A DNA stretch of 64,000 bases from positions 1,860,001 through 1,924,000 of the forward strand of contig PMSI01000001.1 of assembly GCA_003168375.1 (NCBI GenBank), in the 5' to 3' direction. The DNA is from Vulcanimicrobiota bacterium (lineage in GTDB: Bacteria > Vulcanimicrobiota > Vulcanimicrobiia > Vulcanimicrobiales > Vulcanimicrobiaceae). The position numbers and the translations under genes were made by a program. The notes under the pieces were generated by a model, which was not told where the DNA came from, ran no database searches, and saw only the letters and a program-made list of their open reading frames with translations. Positions 1-7,186 of this stretch are shown here, in pieces (position 1 is the first letter of the stretch; each line of letters opens with the position of its first letter).

Positions 1-758
1 TCGCCGACGTGCGGCGCGTGCCGTTCGGCGACGCCGCCGCGCTGCGCGGCGCGGTCGACGGCGACGTCGCGGCGGTGATCGTCGAGCCGATCCAAGGCGA
101 GGGCGGCGTCAACATCCCGCCCGACGGCTATCTGCGCGAGGTGCGCGCGATCTGCGACACCGCCGGCGCGCTACTGATCGCCGACGAGGTGCAGACGGGG
201 CTCGGGCGCTGCGGCGCGCTCTTCGCGTGCGATCGTGAAGCCGTCGTCCCCGACGTGATGACGCTCGCGAAAGGGCTCTCAGGCGGCGTCATCCCGATTG
301 GAGCCTACGTCGCGCGGCCGGCGGTGTGGAACGCGGCGTACGGGAAGCAGCCGCTGCTGCACACTTCGACCTTCGGCGGGAACGAGCTCGCCTGCGCGGC
401 GGCGCTCGCCGCGCTCGACGTCCTGCTCGACGAAGATCTCGTCGCGAACGCCCGCGAACGCGGCGCGCAATTGCTCGCCGGTGCGCGGCTGACGATGCAG
501 CGCTTCCCGGCCGTGATCGCGGACGCGCGCGGCGCGGGGTTGCTGGTCGGCGTCGAGCTGCGCAGCGAAGGGTACGGCGGCACGATCATCCCGGAGCTGT
601 TGAAACGCGGCGTCACCGCCGCGTGGACGCTGAACCAGCAGCGCGTGATCCGTCTCGAACCGCCGCTGATCGTGACCGTCGAGGAGGTCGATACCGCGCT
701 GCGCGCGTTCGACGCTGCGGTGGCGACCGCGTTCGAGAAGCTCGGGACGCTCGCGTAA
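1..758 (+). CDS. class III PLP aminotransferase, C-terminal part
   Basis: The reading frame is already open at the left edge, so the N-terminus lies outside the window; about 250 residues are visible. They carry the class III (acetylornithine/ornithine/putrescine) aminotransferase pattern: VEPIQGEGG, then LIADEVQTGLGR with the PLP-contacting Asp, then LAKGLSGG with the Schiff-base Lys, and a downstream TFGGNELACAAAL stretch. The family moves an amino group from an omega-amine or amino acid to 2-oxoglutarate using PLP. Substrate cannot be set from this fragment; the C-terminal LNQQRVIRLEPPL resembles putrescine/acetylornithine-type enzymes. The stop overlaps the next start (TAATG), implying translational coupling. 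Confidence 0.9.
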   Translation, partial: ADVRRVPFGDAAALRGAVDGDVAAVIVEPIQGEGGVNIPPDGYLREVRAICDTAGALLIADEVQTGLGRCGALFACDREAVVPDVMTLAKGLSGGVIPIGAYVARPAVWNAAYGKQPLLHTSTFGGNELACAAALAALDVLLDEDLVANARERGAQLLAGARLTMQRFPAVIADARGAGLLVGVELRSEGYGGTIIPELLKRGVTAAWTLNQQRVIRLEPPLIVTVEEVDTALRAFDAAVATAFEKLGTLA

Positions 759-1225
759 TGCCGTACGTCGAGTGCTCGATCGACGTCGAGGCGCCCGCCG
801 CGACGGTCTACGAGCTCGCCAAGGAGCAGGAGCGTTTCCCGGAGTTCATGCCGGACGTCGAGACCGTCGTCGTGCTGGAGCGCCACTCCGATCACGTGAT
901 AACGCGCTGGAAGACGCTGGTCGAGGATGCGCCGATCGAGTGGACCGAGCGTGACGTCTTCGACGACGTCGCGCTGCGGATCGAGTATGCGCTGATCGAG
1001 GGCGATCTCGACACGTTCGAGGGCGCTTGGACGTTCGCGCAGGAGGGCACGACCACGCACGTCGTGCTCAGCGTCGAGTACGACTTCGGCGTGCCGACGC
1101 TCGCCGAGCTGATCGGCCCGACGCTGGAGAAAAAGGTGCGCGAGAACTCGGAGATGATGCTCGCCGCGCTCAAGGCCGAGGCGGAGTTACGGACGGCCCC
1201 GCAGTCGGTGCGCGGTACGCGCTGA
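758..1225 (+). CDS. SRPBCC (polyketide cyclase/START-like) protein
   Basis: A 155-residue protein whose ATG shares one base with the upstream stop. The N-terminus (CSIDVEAPAATVYELAKEQE, then RFPEFMPDVETVVVLE) is the usual opening of SRPBCC/aromatase-cyclase fold proteins: a beta strand, two short helices, then the grip sheet. The C-terminal helix is long and amphipathic, as in coenzyme Q-binding and lipid-binding members. Such proteins bind hydrophobic ligands; the ligand is not identifiable. Its last 56 bases overlap the end of the convergent gene on the minus strand. Confidence 0.85.
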   Translation: MPYVECSIDVEAPAATVYELAKEQERFPEFMPDVETVVVLERHSDHVITRWKTLVEDAPIEWTERDVFDDVALRIEYALIEGDLDTFEGAWTFAQEGTTTHVVLSVEYDFGVPTLAELIGPTLEKKVRENSEMMLAALKAEAELRTAPQSVRGTR

Positions 1226-2183
1226 AGCTGGTCGCGATCGAGACCGCGCGCTGCGGGATCGCGGCGTGCAGCAGTTCGATCGTTCGCAGTACCTCTTCGG
1301 CGTATTCGGCGTCTTCGAGACGCGCCGGATCGAACACCAGCGCGCCGACGCGGAACCCTGCCTTCTCGAGCCGGTCGAGTGCGCCGCCGGCGTTCTTCGC
1401 GCGGCCCGAGAGCGCCCGAATGCGCTGTAGCGCGTCCTCGAGCCGGACGACCTCGGTGCGGTAGTCCGCGTACTTCTTGATCTCGGCGGCGGCGCGGTCG
1501 CGAATCGCGGGCCAGGGTTCTTCGCGGAAGCGCGCGATCGCCTCGGCGCCGCGCTCGGAGAAGCGGCGCTTGCGCGCGGTGACGATCTTGCGCTCCTCCT
1601 CGTCGGCACTGCGCGCACCCTTCGCTCGCGCGCGCGCCAGCGCGGCGTGTTCCGCCGGCGTGTACTCGGTCTCGAGCGCGATGCGGTCGCTGAGCGCGCC
1701 CAGCTCCTCGCGCCAGATCTCCTCGAGTGCGGGCGGCTCGTTCAGAGCGCCGAGCTGCCTGCGCCGCGCCGCCAGCCGGTCGCGCCGTGCGGTGAGAAGC
1801 TCGCGCAGCCGGTCGACGCCCTCGCGCAGCGCGCCGATCCAGGCCGTATCGGTCGGCGTGGTGTGGTCGTCGAAGCGCAGGTCGACGCCGAGTCCCAGTG
1901 GTTGGACCTCCGCCAGGCGCCACTGATCGCGTTCGCCGGCGAGCACGCGGACGCGGCTCCCGATCGGCGGCCGGTCGCCGGTCGTGACGAACACGACGAA
2001 CGCCTCGCCGATGTCGACGCTGATGAACGAGCTGGCCCCGTCCAAGCCGCGCGCGAACGCGAGGATCCCCGAGTACGCCGCCTCCGGCGCCCAGACCGGC
2101 TCGTCGACGTCGTCGTAGCGCCGGTTCCACAGCACGGCCCACAGCGCATCGTGCGCCTCGGCGGCGGCGGCGCGATCCGGCAT
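1170..2183 (-). CDS. hypothetical protein, helical C-terminal half
   Basis: A 337-residue protein that I do not recognise. The N-terminal third contains a tryptophan-rich segment (HDALWAVLWNRRYDDVDEPV) and beta-like stretches; residues about 130-290 are long, charged, heptad-like helices rich in Arg, Glu and Ala, suggesting coiled coil. The C-terminal 50 residues look globular again. ATG at 2183 is chosen because the preceding residues in the longer frame are low complexity. The tail overlaps the SRPBCC gene. No signal peptide or transmembrane segment is seen. Confidence 0.65.
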   Translation of the reverse strand: MPDRAAAAEAHDALWAVLWNRRYDDVDEPVWAPEAAYSGILAFARGLDGASSFISVDIGEAFVVFVTTGDRPPIGSRVRVLAGERDQWRLAEVQPLGLGVDLRFDDHTTPTDTAWIGALREGVDRLRELLTARRDRLAARRRQLGALNEPPALEEIWREELGALSDRIALETEYTPAEHAALARARAKGARSADEEERKIVTARKRRFSERGAEAIARFREEPWPAIRDRAAAEIKKYADYRTEVVRLEDALQRIRALSGRAKNAGGALDRLEKAGFRVGALVFDPARLEDAEYAEEVLRTIELLHAAIPQRAVSIATSFSAYRAPTAGPSVTPPRP

Positions 2184-2251
2184 GATGGTCTCGAGGACCG
2201 CTCTGACGCTGGAGCGGCGGTACCGCGGCGTCACTGCTCGCTTGGTTCGTA

Positions 2252-2285
2252 CAGGATGCGGGTGGCCCCCCTCACCCGCGTCCTG
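2252..2285 (-). terminator. strong hairpin in the gap between two minus-strand genes
   Basis: A 14-bp stem (CAGGATGCGGGTGG pairing with TCACCCGCGTCCTG, two G-T pairs) closes a six-base C loop. It lies just after the stop of the beta-propeller-like gene at 2294 and before the start of the gene at 2183. No clear T tract follows, so it is a factor-dependent terminator or an RNA stabiliser rather than a textbook intrinsic terminator. Confidence 0.5.
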
Positions 2286-2293
2286 CGGCTCCT

Positions 2294-2962
2294 TCAGTCG
2301 GGCTTGGCGAAGGCGACGATCGTGTTCTCCTCGCGGCAATTCGTCCAGAACTTCGTCCCGTCGAAGCCCAGGCTGCGCGCGCCGAACGGGATCGCCGCCA
2401 GCTCGTGGACCTCGGGCTGCTCCTTGCGAGCGTCGAGGCACAGCAGCCGGTAGTCGTCGACGTCGCGGCTCTCCGTCGTCACCAGATAGAATCGTCCGGC
2501 GACGATCACCATCCCGGTGATCTGACGCGGAACGGGGATCGTCCTCAGCACCGTGCCGCGCTCGTCGAGCTCGAGGATCACCTTGTTGTCGCGCTGGCTG
2601 AGGTAGAGCCGGTCGCCGTCGTAGGCCAGGAACGAGCCGGCCCCCCCGGGACACGCGATCGCTTCCGACTTGAAGTCCTTGCCCATGATGTAGCGGCGTA
2701 TGAACCGGTCGTCGGCACCGCCCTCGTGGCTGTCGCCGAGCACGACGCGCAGCGCGTCGCCGGTGACGGTGATCCCGAATGGCCTGCCCGGTGCGACAGC
2801 CTCTTCAAAGACACGGCCTTGTTGTGCAACAAGGCCGTAGATTCGATTTGTCTCGAAGGAGCCGATCCACAGATCCGGCCCGTCACACGCGAGCCCCACC
2901 GGAGAGGGGCAAGGGGCGGGGATCCGGAGGAGCTCCTCGATGGTCGAGAGCGTCTGATTCAT
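2294..2962 (-). CDS. SMP-30/PQQ-type beta-propeller-like protein
   Basis: A 222-residue cytoplasmic protein made of repeated short beta units: LACDGPDLWIGSFETNRIY, FLAYDGDRLYLSQRDNKV, FDGTKFWTNCREENTIV. The recurrent 'DG..LW/Y.....N.I' pattern is that of beta-propeller blades in SMP-30/gluconolactonase/NHL-like proteins. At this length it can form only about four or five blades, so it is either a small propeller or an oligomer. No signal peptide. It is divergent from the AAR-like gene, with 68 bases between the starts. Catalytic metal ligands of SMP-30 are not evident. Confidence 0.7.
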   Translation of the reverse strand: MNQTLSTIEELLRIPAPCPSPVGLACDGPDLWIGSFETNRIYGLVAQQGRVFEEAVAPGRPFGITVTGDALRVVLGDSHEGGADDRFIRRYIMGKDFKSEAIACPGGAGSFLAYDGDRLYLSQRDNKVILELDERGTVLRTIPVPRQITGMVIVAGRFYLVTTESRDVDDYRLLCLDARKEQPEVHELAAIPFGARSLGFDGTKFWTNCREENTIVAFAKPD

Positions 2963-3030
2963 GCCCGCAAACCTTTCCCTGGCGAGGCCGCGGGCTCCCG
3001 GCGGCGGAGGGGCGAAAACGGCTCTTTGGG

Positions 3031-4140
3031 ATGACCAAGTTCTGCTTTGTGATCCACCCCCTGTCGTTCGAGGACGTCGTCCGCTACGAGCCCGGCGCGA
3101 AGGGTAAGGGGCGGCCGATCATCGCCAAGATCATGGAGTGGATGCCCTCCTGGGCGGTCGCGCACGTGACCGGGATCCGGACCCCGGACGGGCGGGAAAC
3201 CGAGGGCTGGTTCGTCGGCGCCGGGCTGCTCCCGCAGCAGATGCTCGAGCTGCCGCGCGACCGCGTCTACGAGCGCATCCTCAAGGCGATCGAGATCGGC
3301 GCGGACCTCGGCGCGCAGGTCGCAGGGCTCGGTGCCTTCACCGGCGTTGTCGGCGACGGCGGCGTCACCATCGCGCAGCGCTCGCCGATCCCGGTTACGA
3401 CCGGCAACTCTCTGACGATCGCCGCCGGCGTGCGCAGCTTGTTCCGAGGCGCCGACGAGATGGGCGTCGATGCGCAGCACGCCGTCGCGGTCGTCGTCGG
3501 CGCGACCGGTTCGATCGGTGCGGCATGCGTCGAACTGATCGCGCCGCGCGTCGAGCACGTGATCCTGGTCGCGCGCAACGAGACTCGGCTGCGCAAGTTC
3601 CACGAAAGCATCCGCGAACGGCTGCCGTGCGGATCGTCGTGCACGACCGATATCGCGGCTGCCGTACGGCGCGCCGATCTCGTGCTGACGGCGACGTCGT
3701 CGACGCAGGACGTGATCGAACCGGAGGACTTGCGCCCGGGCGCGGTCGTCTGCGAGCTCTCGCTTCCGCACGACGTCAGCCGGCGTGTCGCCGTCGAGCG
3801 GCCGGACGTGCTCGTGGTCGAAGGCGGGAACATGCGGGTTCCGGGCGCGATGCGCTGGACGCGAATGCGTGAGCCGGGCGGAACGTTCGACATGGGGCTG
3901 CCGCCGGGGACCGCGCTGGCATGCATGTCCGAGACGATGGTGCTCGCGCTCGAAGACCGGTGCGAACCGTTCACACTCGGCCGCGGGATCGAGCTCGAAA
4001 AGGTGCGCGAGATCGACGCGCTCGCGGCGCAGGACGGCTTCGAGCTCGCCGACATGCGCGCATTCGATCTGCCGATCTCGCGCGAAGCGATCGCGCGCAC
4101 GCGCGCCGCCGCCGATGAGCGCCGGGCGGCGAGCGCGTGA
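3031..4140 (+). CDS. long-chain acyl-ACP reductase-like (AAR family) dehydrogenase
   Basis: A 369-residue protein. The N-terminal half has features of cyanobacterial acyl-ACP reductase (a GLGAFTGVVGDGG-like segment followed by TTGNSLTIAAG). It is followed by a shikimate-dehydrogenase-like Rossmann fold with VVGATGSIGAACVELIA as the dinucleotide-binding loop. AAR reduces acyl-ACP or acyl-CoA to fatty aldehyde with NADPH. The ATG at 3031 follows GCTCTTTGGG and gives a natural N-terminus (FCFVIHPLSFEDV). No aldehyde deformylating oxygenase is adjacent, so an alkane role is not supported; wax ester, plasmalogen or signalling aldehyde roles are open. The GTG start of the next gene overlaps its stop. 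Confidence 0.75.
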   Translation: MTKFCFVIHPLSFEDVVRYEPGAKGKGRPIIAKIMEWMPSWAVAHVTGIRTPDGRETEGWFVGAGLLPQQMLELPRDRVYERILKAIEIGADLGAQVAGLGAFTGVVGDGGVTIAQRSPIPVTTGNSLTIAAGVRSLFRGADEMGVDAQHAVAVVVGATGSIGAACVELIAPRVEHVILVARNETRLRKFHESIRERLPCGSSCTTDIAAAVRRADLVLTATSSTQDVIEPEDLRPGAVVCELSLPHDVSRRVAVERPDVLVVEGGNMRVPGAMRWTRMREPGGTFDMGLPPGTALACMSETMVLALEDRCEPFTLGRGIELEKVREIDALAAQDGFELADMRAFDLPISREAIARTRAAADERRAASA

Positions 4141-4616
4141 ACGCCGGCCCGCACGTGTACGCGACGCGGCTGCGCTGGACCGGCGCGGCGCAGGGCGCGA
4201 CGACCTCGTACCGCGCCTATTCGCGCGACTACGCGATCGAGGCCGACGGCAAACCCGAGCTGCGCGGTTCGGCGGACGCGCATTTCCGCGGCGACGCGAC
4301 GCGGTACAATCCCGAGGACCTGTTGGTGGCGGCGCTCTCCGCGTGCCATCTGCTCTCGTACCTCGCCGAGTGCGCGCTCGCCGGCGTCGCCGTCGTCGCC
4401 TACGAAGACGACGCGCGCGGCGAGATGACGACGATCGACGGCGTGATGCGCTTCCGTGAAGTTGTGCTGCGCCCGAAGGTTGCGATCGCGGACGCGTCGC
4501 AGCTCGAGCAGGCCATCGCGCTGCATGAGAAGGCGCACGCAGGCTGTTTCATTGCCAACAGCGTCAATTTCCCTGTCCGCCATGAAGCGATCGTCACGCC
4601 GGCGGTGCCGGCATGA
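4137..4616 (+). CDS. OsmC/Ohr family protein
   Basis: A 159-residue OsmC-like protein. It has the two family cysteines in their normal settings: AALSACHLLSYL in the central helix and KAHAGCFIANSV near the C-terminus. These form the catalytic pair that reduces organic hydroperoxides. The YSRDYAIEADGKPELRGSAD N-terminal strands and YNPEDLLVAAL also fit. GTG at 4137 overlaps the preceding TGA, so the two genes are probably co-translated. Pairing a peroxide reductase with an aldehyde-forming reductase may reflect lipid oxidation chemistry, but this is inference. Confidence 0.88.
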   Translation: MNAGPHVYATRLRWTGAAQGATTSYRAYSRDYAIEADGKPELRGSADAHFRGDATRYNPEDLLVAALSACHLLSYLAECALAGVAVVAYEDDARGEMTTIDGVMRFREVVLRPKVAIADASQLEQAIALHEKAHAGCFIANSVNFPVRHEAIVTPAVPA

Positions 4617-4631
4617 GCACCGAAATGGCGA

Positions 4632-4662
4632 CGGCCACCGCCTTCGAAGAGGACGGTGGCCG
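4632..4662. terminator. bidirectional hairpin after osmC
   Basis: CGGCCACCG pairs with CGGTGGCCG, and the stem continues (CCT with AGG, one bulged A) around a TCGAAG loop. It stands 15 bases after the OsmC stop. On the minus strand it lies about 70 bases downstream of the tRNA-like element, so it could end both. There is no T run. Confidence 0.55.
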
Positions 4663-4731
4663 CGGCGGTGTGTCAACAGGTCCTGACATGATCAGTTTAC
4701 CACACCGGAATCCGGCGCGCCATCGCCGGGC

Positions 4732-4801
4732 TGGAACGAGCGGGAGTCGAACCCGCGCGACATGGCTGTCAGAACCTGTCGACGGACCGCCGAATCGCCC
4801 C
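4732..4801 (-). ncRNA. tRNA-like / tmRNA-like element, unassigned
   Basis: On the minus strand, 70 nt start GGGGCGA, which pairs with TCGTTCC (five Watson-Crick, two G-U) as a 7-bp acceptor stem, followed by a discriminator A. The T arm is canonical: GCGGG-TTCGACT-CCCGC. The rest is not a normal tRNA: the D arm would have a 5-base loop and no valid anticodon loop forms with U33. Instead CGACAGGT pairs with GCC-A-TGTCG (bulged A) as one long stem, the layout of the tmRNA tRNA-like domain, but without room for an mRNA-like domain. CCA is not encoded. A tRNA remnant, decoy or att-like relic are alternatives. Confidence 0.35.
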
Positions 4802-4848
4802 AGCAGTGTGTCCATCACACGGTTGACGCTGTCCGGAAAGGCCCCGTC

Positions 4849-5760
4849 GTGAAAAAGGTCGTCTCCGTTTCGCTGGGATCGTCGTCGCGGGATCATCGAG
4901 CGGAGGTCGACCTGTTGGGCGAGCAGTTCGATATTTCGCGCGTCGGGACCGACGGTTCGATCGACAAGGCGATCGCGAAGCTGCACGCGCTCGACGGGAC
5001 GGTCGACGCGATCGGACTAGGCGGGATCGACGTGTACCTATATGCCGGCACGGATCGGTACGCGCTGCGGGACGGACTGCGGCTGCTCGACGCGGTCAAG
5101 ATCACGCCGGTCGTCGACGGTAGCGGGCTGAAGAATACGCTCGAGCGCAGCGCGATCTCGTTCATGCAGAACAACCTCGGGATCGAGCTGCGCGGCAAAC
5201 GCGTGTTGATGGTGAGCGCGCTCGACCGCTTCGGGATGGCGCAGGCGCTGGTGCAGGCCGGCGCCGACGTCGTCTTCGGCGACTTCATCTTCGCGCTCGA
5301 CCTCGACCGGCCGGTGCGCGGGCTCGACGAGTTCGAGGAGATGGCGCGCAAGTATCTCCCTGATGCGTGCAAGCTGCCGTTCCAGTTCTTCTATCCGACC
5401 GGGAAGAAGCAAGACCGTCCGCCGCAGGCGAAGTACCCGGAATACTACGAGGACGCGGAGATCATCGCCGGCGACTACCACTTCATGCGGCAGTTCATGC
5501 CGGACCGGCTCGACGGGAAGACGATCCTCACCAACACCGTCACCGCCGGCGACGTCGATTTCCTGCGCGACCACGGGATCGCGCGGCTGGTGACGACCAC
5601 GCCGGATTTCGGCGGCCGCTCGTTCGGGACGAACGTCGTCGAAGCGGCGATGATCGCGCTGCTCGGCAAGAAGTGGGCCGACGTGACGGACGAGGACTAT
5701 CGCGTGCTGCTCGACCGGCTCCATCTCGAGCCGCGCGTGATCGAGTTCCAGGCCGCATAG
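4849..5760 (+). CDS. quinate 5-dehydrogenase-like protein
   Basis: A 303-residue protein starting at GTG 4849 (KKVVSVSLGSSSRDHRAEVD). It resembles proteins annotated as quinate 5-dehydrogenase in Deinococcus-type and candidate-phylum genomes. The N-terminal half has a small alpha/beta domain (AIGLGGIDVYLY, TPVVDGSGLKNTLER). The middle has a Rossmann-like LRGKRVLMVSALDRFGMAQAL, and the C-terminus an ILTNTVTAGDVDFLRDHGI segment. The true reaction is uncertain because a classical GXGXXG is absent. Upstream sequence in the same frame shows no protein-like character, and the tRNA-like element occupies it. Confidence 0.6.
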   Translation: MKKVVSVSLGSSSRDHRAEVDLLGEQFDISRVGTDGSIDKAIAKLHALDGTVDAIGLGGIDVYLYAGTDRYALRDGLRLLDAVKITPVVDGSGLKNTLERSAISFMQNNLGIELRGKRVLMVSALDRFGMAQALVQAGADVVFGDFIFALDLDRPVRGLDEFEEMARKYLPDACKLPFQFFYPTGKKQDRPPQAKYPEYYEDAEIIAGDYHFMRQFMPDRLDGKTILTNTVTAGDVDFLRDHGIARLVTTTPDFGGRSFGTNVVEAAMIALLGKKWADVTDEDYRVLLDRLHLEPRVIEFQAA

Positions 5761-5764
5761 CGCC

Positions 5765-7186
5765 TTGTCCCTGATCCGCAACCTGTTCGCGCGCCAACCG
5801 CACGATCGCGAACGGCTGCCCTCCGACGGCGTCCCGCTGCGCCGCGTGCTCGGCGTGAACGCGCTGATCGCAATCGGCCTCGGAACGATGCTGGGCGGGA
5901 TCTTCTCGACGGTCGGCGCCGGATCGAACGCCGCGGGGCCGGCGGTGATCGCGGCGTTCGGTCTCTCCGGGCTGACCTGCGTCTTCGTCGCGCTGTGCTA
6001 TGCCGAGCTGGCGTCGATGGTCCCGGTCGCCGGGAGCGCGTACACGTACGCGTACGCGGCGCTCGGCGAGTTCGTGGCGTGGGTGATCGGCTGGGACCTG
6101 ATCCTCGAGTACGGCTTCTCGGTGGCGCCGCTCGCCGCGACGCTCTCGGCGTCGTTGCAGCAGCTGCTCGGGAAGCTCGGTTTCCCGCTGCCCGCGTGGG
6201 CCCAGACCGCGCACGTGACCTTCGCGAACGGAGGCCTCGATCTCGCCCACTCGCAGGTCGACATCATCGCTGCGATCGCGATCGTGCTGCTCGCAATCCT
6301 GCTCGCGATCGGGATTCGCGAGTCCGCCGGGACCAACGTCGGGCTCGTCGTGATCCAGCTCGTCGCGCTCGGCGCGTTCGTCCTCGGCCTCGCGGGCGCG
6401 GTGCGTCCCGGCGCGTACCACCCGTTCGCGCCGCTCGGCCTCGGCGGGATCGTCACCAGCGCGGCGCTGGTCTTCTTCGCGTACATCGGTTTCGACACGG
6501 TGACGGTCGCGAGCGAGGAGGCGCGCGATCCGGTGCGCGACGTGCCGCGCGCGATCATCGGCTCGCTGATCGTCGGCGCGGTCCTGTTCACCGCCGTCGC
6601 CGCGGTCGCCGTCGGCGTCGTCGCGTGGGACAAGATGAACCCGGACGCGGGGATGCTCGACGCGGTGGAGCACGCCGGCTCGAACCCGCTGCTGTTCGGG
6701 CTGGTCCTCGCCGGTACGGTGACCGGGACGTTCGCGTCGATGCTGACCTCGCTGCTGGGTCAGATCCGCATCTTTTACGTGATGTCGCGCGACCGTCTGC
6801 TGCCTCGCGCATTCGGGTCGGTCAACGCGCGCACGCAGACGCCGATCGTGACGACGCTGATCACCGGACTGCTGGTTGCGGCGGTCGCGGCGGTCGTCCC
6901 GCTCACGAGCTTGCTGAAGCTGGTGAACATCGGGACGTTCTCGGCGTTCGTCATCGTGTGCATCGGCGTGATGGTGCTGCGTTACACGCATCCGGACGCG
7001 GCGCGGCCGTTCCGCGTGCCGTTCGGTCCCGTGTTCGTACCGTTCGCGGGGATCGCGCTGTGCGCGTGGCTCACGGTCGAGGGGCTCGACGGGCTGACCT
7101 GGCTGCGGTTCCTGATTTGGTTCGCGGCCGGCATCGTCGTCTATGCGCTCTACGGGTACCGGAACTCGCGCTTGCGCGCACCCTGA
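5765..7186 (+). CDS. APC-family amino acid/polyamine permease
   Basis: A 473-residue integral membrane protein with about 12-13 hydrophobic segments. It opens with LRRVLGVNALIAIGLGTMLGGIFSTVGAGS, the TM1 helix break of cationic amino acid transporters (APC/CAT), and includes YAELASMVPVAGSAYTYAYAALGEFVAWVIGW (TM2-3). It probably imports or exchanges amino acids across the inner membrane. TTG at 5765 is the likely start, four bases after the preceding stop. It overlaps by one base with a second permease, so the two may be functionally paired. Confidence 0.9.
   Translation: MSLIRNLFARQPHDRERLPSDGVPLRRVLGVNALIAIGLGTMLGGIFSTVGAGSNAAGPAVIAAFGLSGLTCVFVALCYAELASMVPVAGSAYTYAYAALGEFVAWVIGWDLILEYGFSVAPLAATLSASLQQLLGKLGFPLPAWAQTAHVTFANGGLDLAHSQVDIIAAIAIVLLAILLAIGIRESAGTNVGLVVIQLVALGAFVLGLAGAVRPGAYHPFAPLGLGGIVTSAALVFFAYIGFDTVTVASEEARDPVRDVPRAIIGSLIVGAVLFTAVAAVAVGVVAWDKMNPDAGMLDAVEHAGSNPLLFGLVLAGTVTGTFASMLTSLLGQIRIFYVMSRDRLLPRAFGSVNARTQTPIVTTLITGLLVAAVAAVVPLTSLLKLVNIGTFSAFVIVCIGVMVLRYTHPDAARPFRVPFGPVFVPFAGIALCAWLTVEGLDGLTWLRFLIWFAAGIVVYALYGYRNSRLRAP

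Noticed and set aside
4732-4801. A standard tRNA gene
   Set aside because: Acceptor and T arm are fine, but no 7-base anticodon loop with U33 and a 5-bp stem exists, and the D loop would have five bases. Kept only as a tRNA-like element.
5995-7185. A fusion of a long N-terminal extension with the second permease
   Set aside because: The first 397 codons translate to Arg-rich sequence overlapping the first permease; the TGATG start at 7186 gives a normal permease N-terminus.
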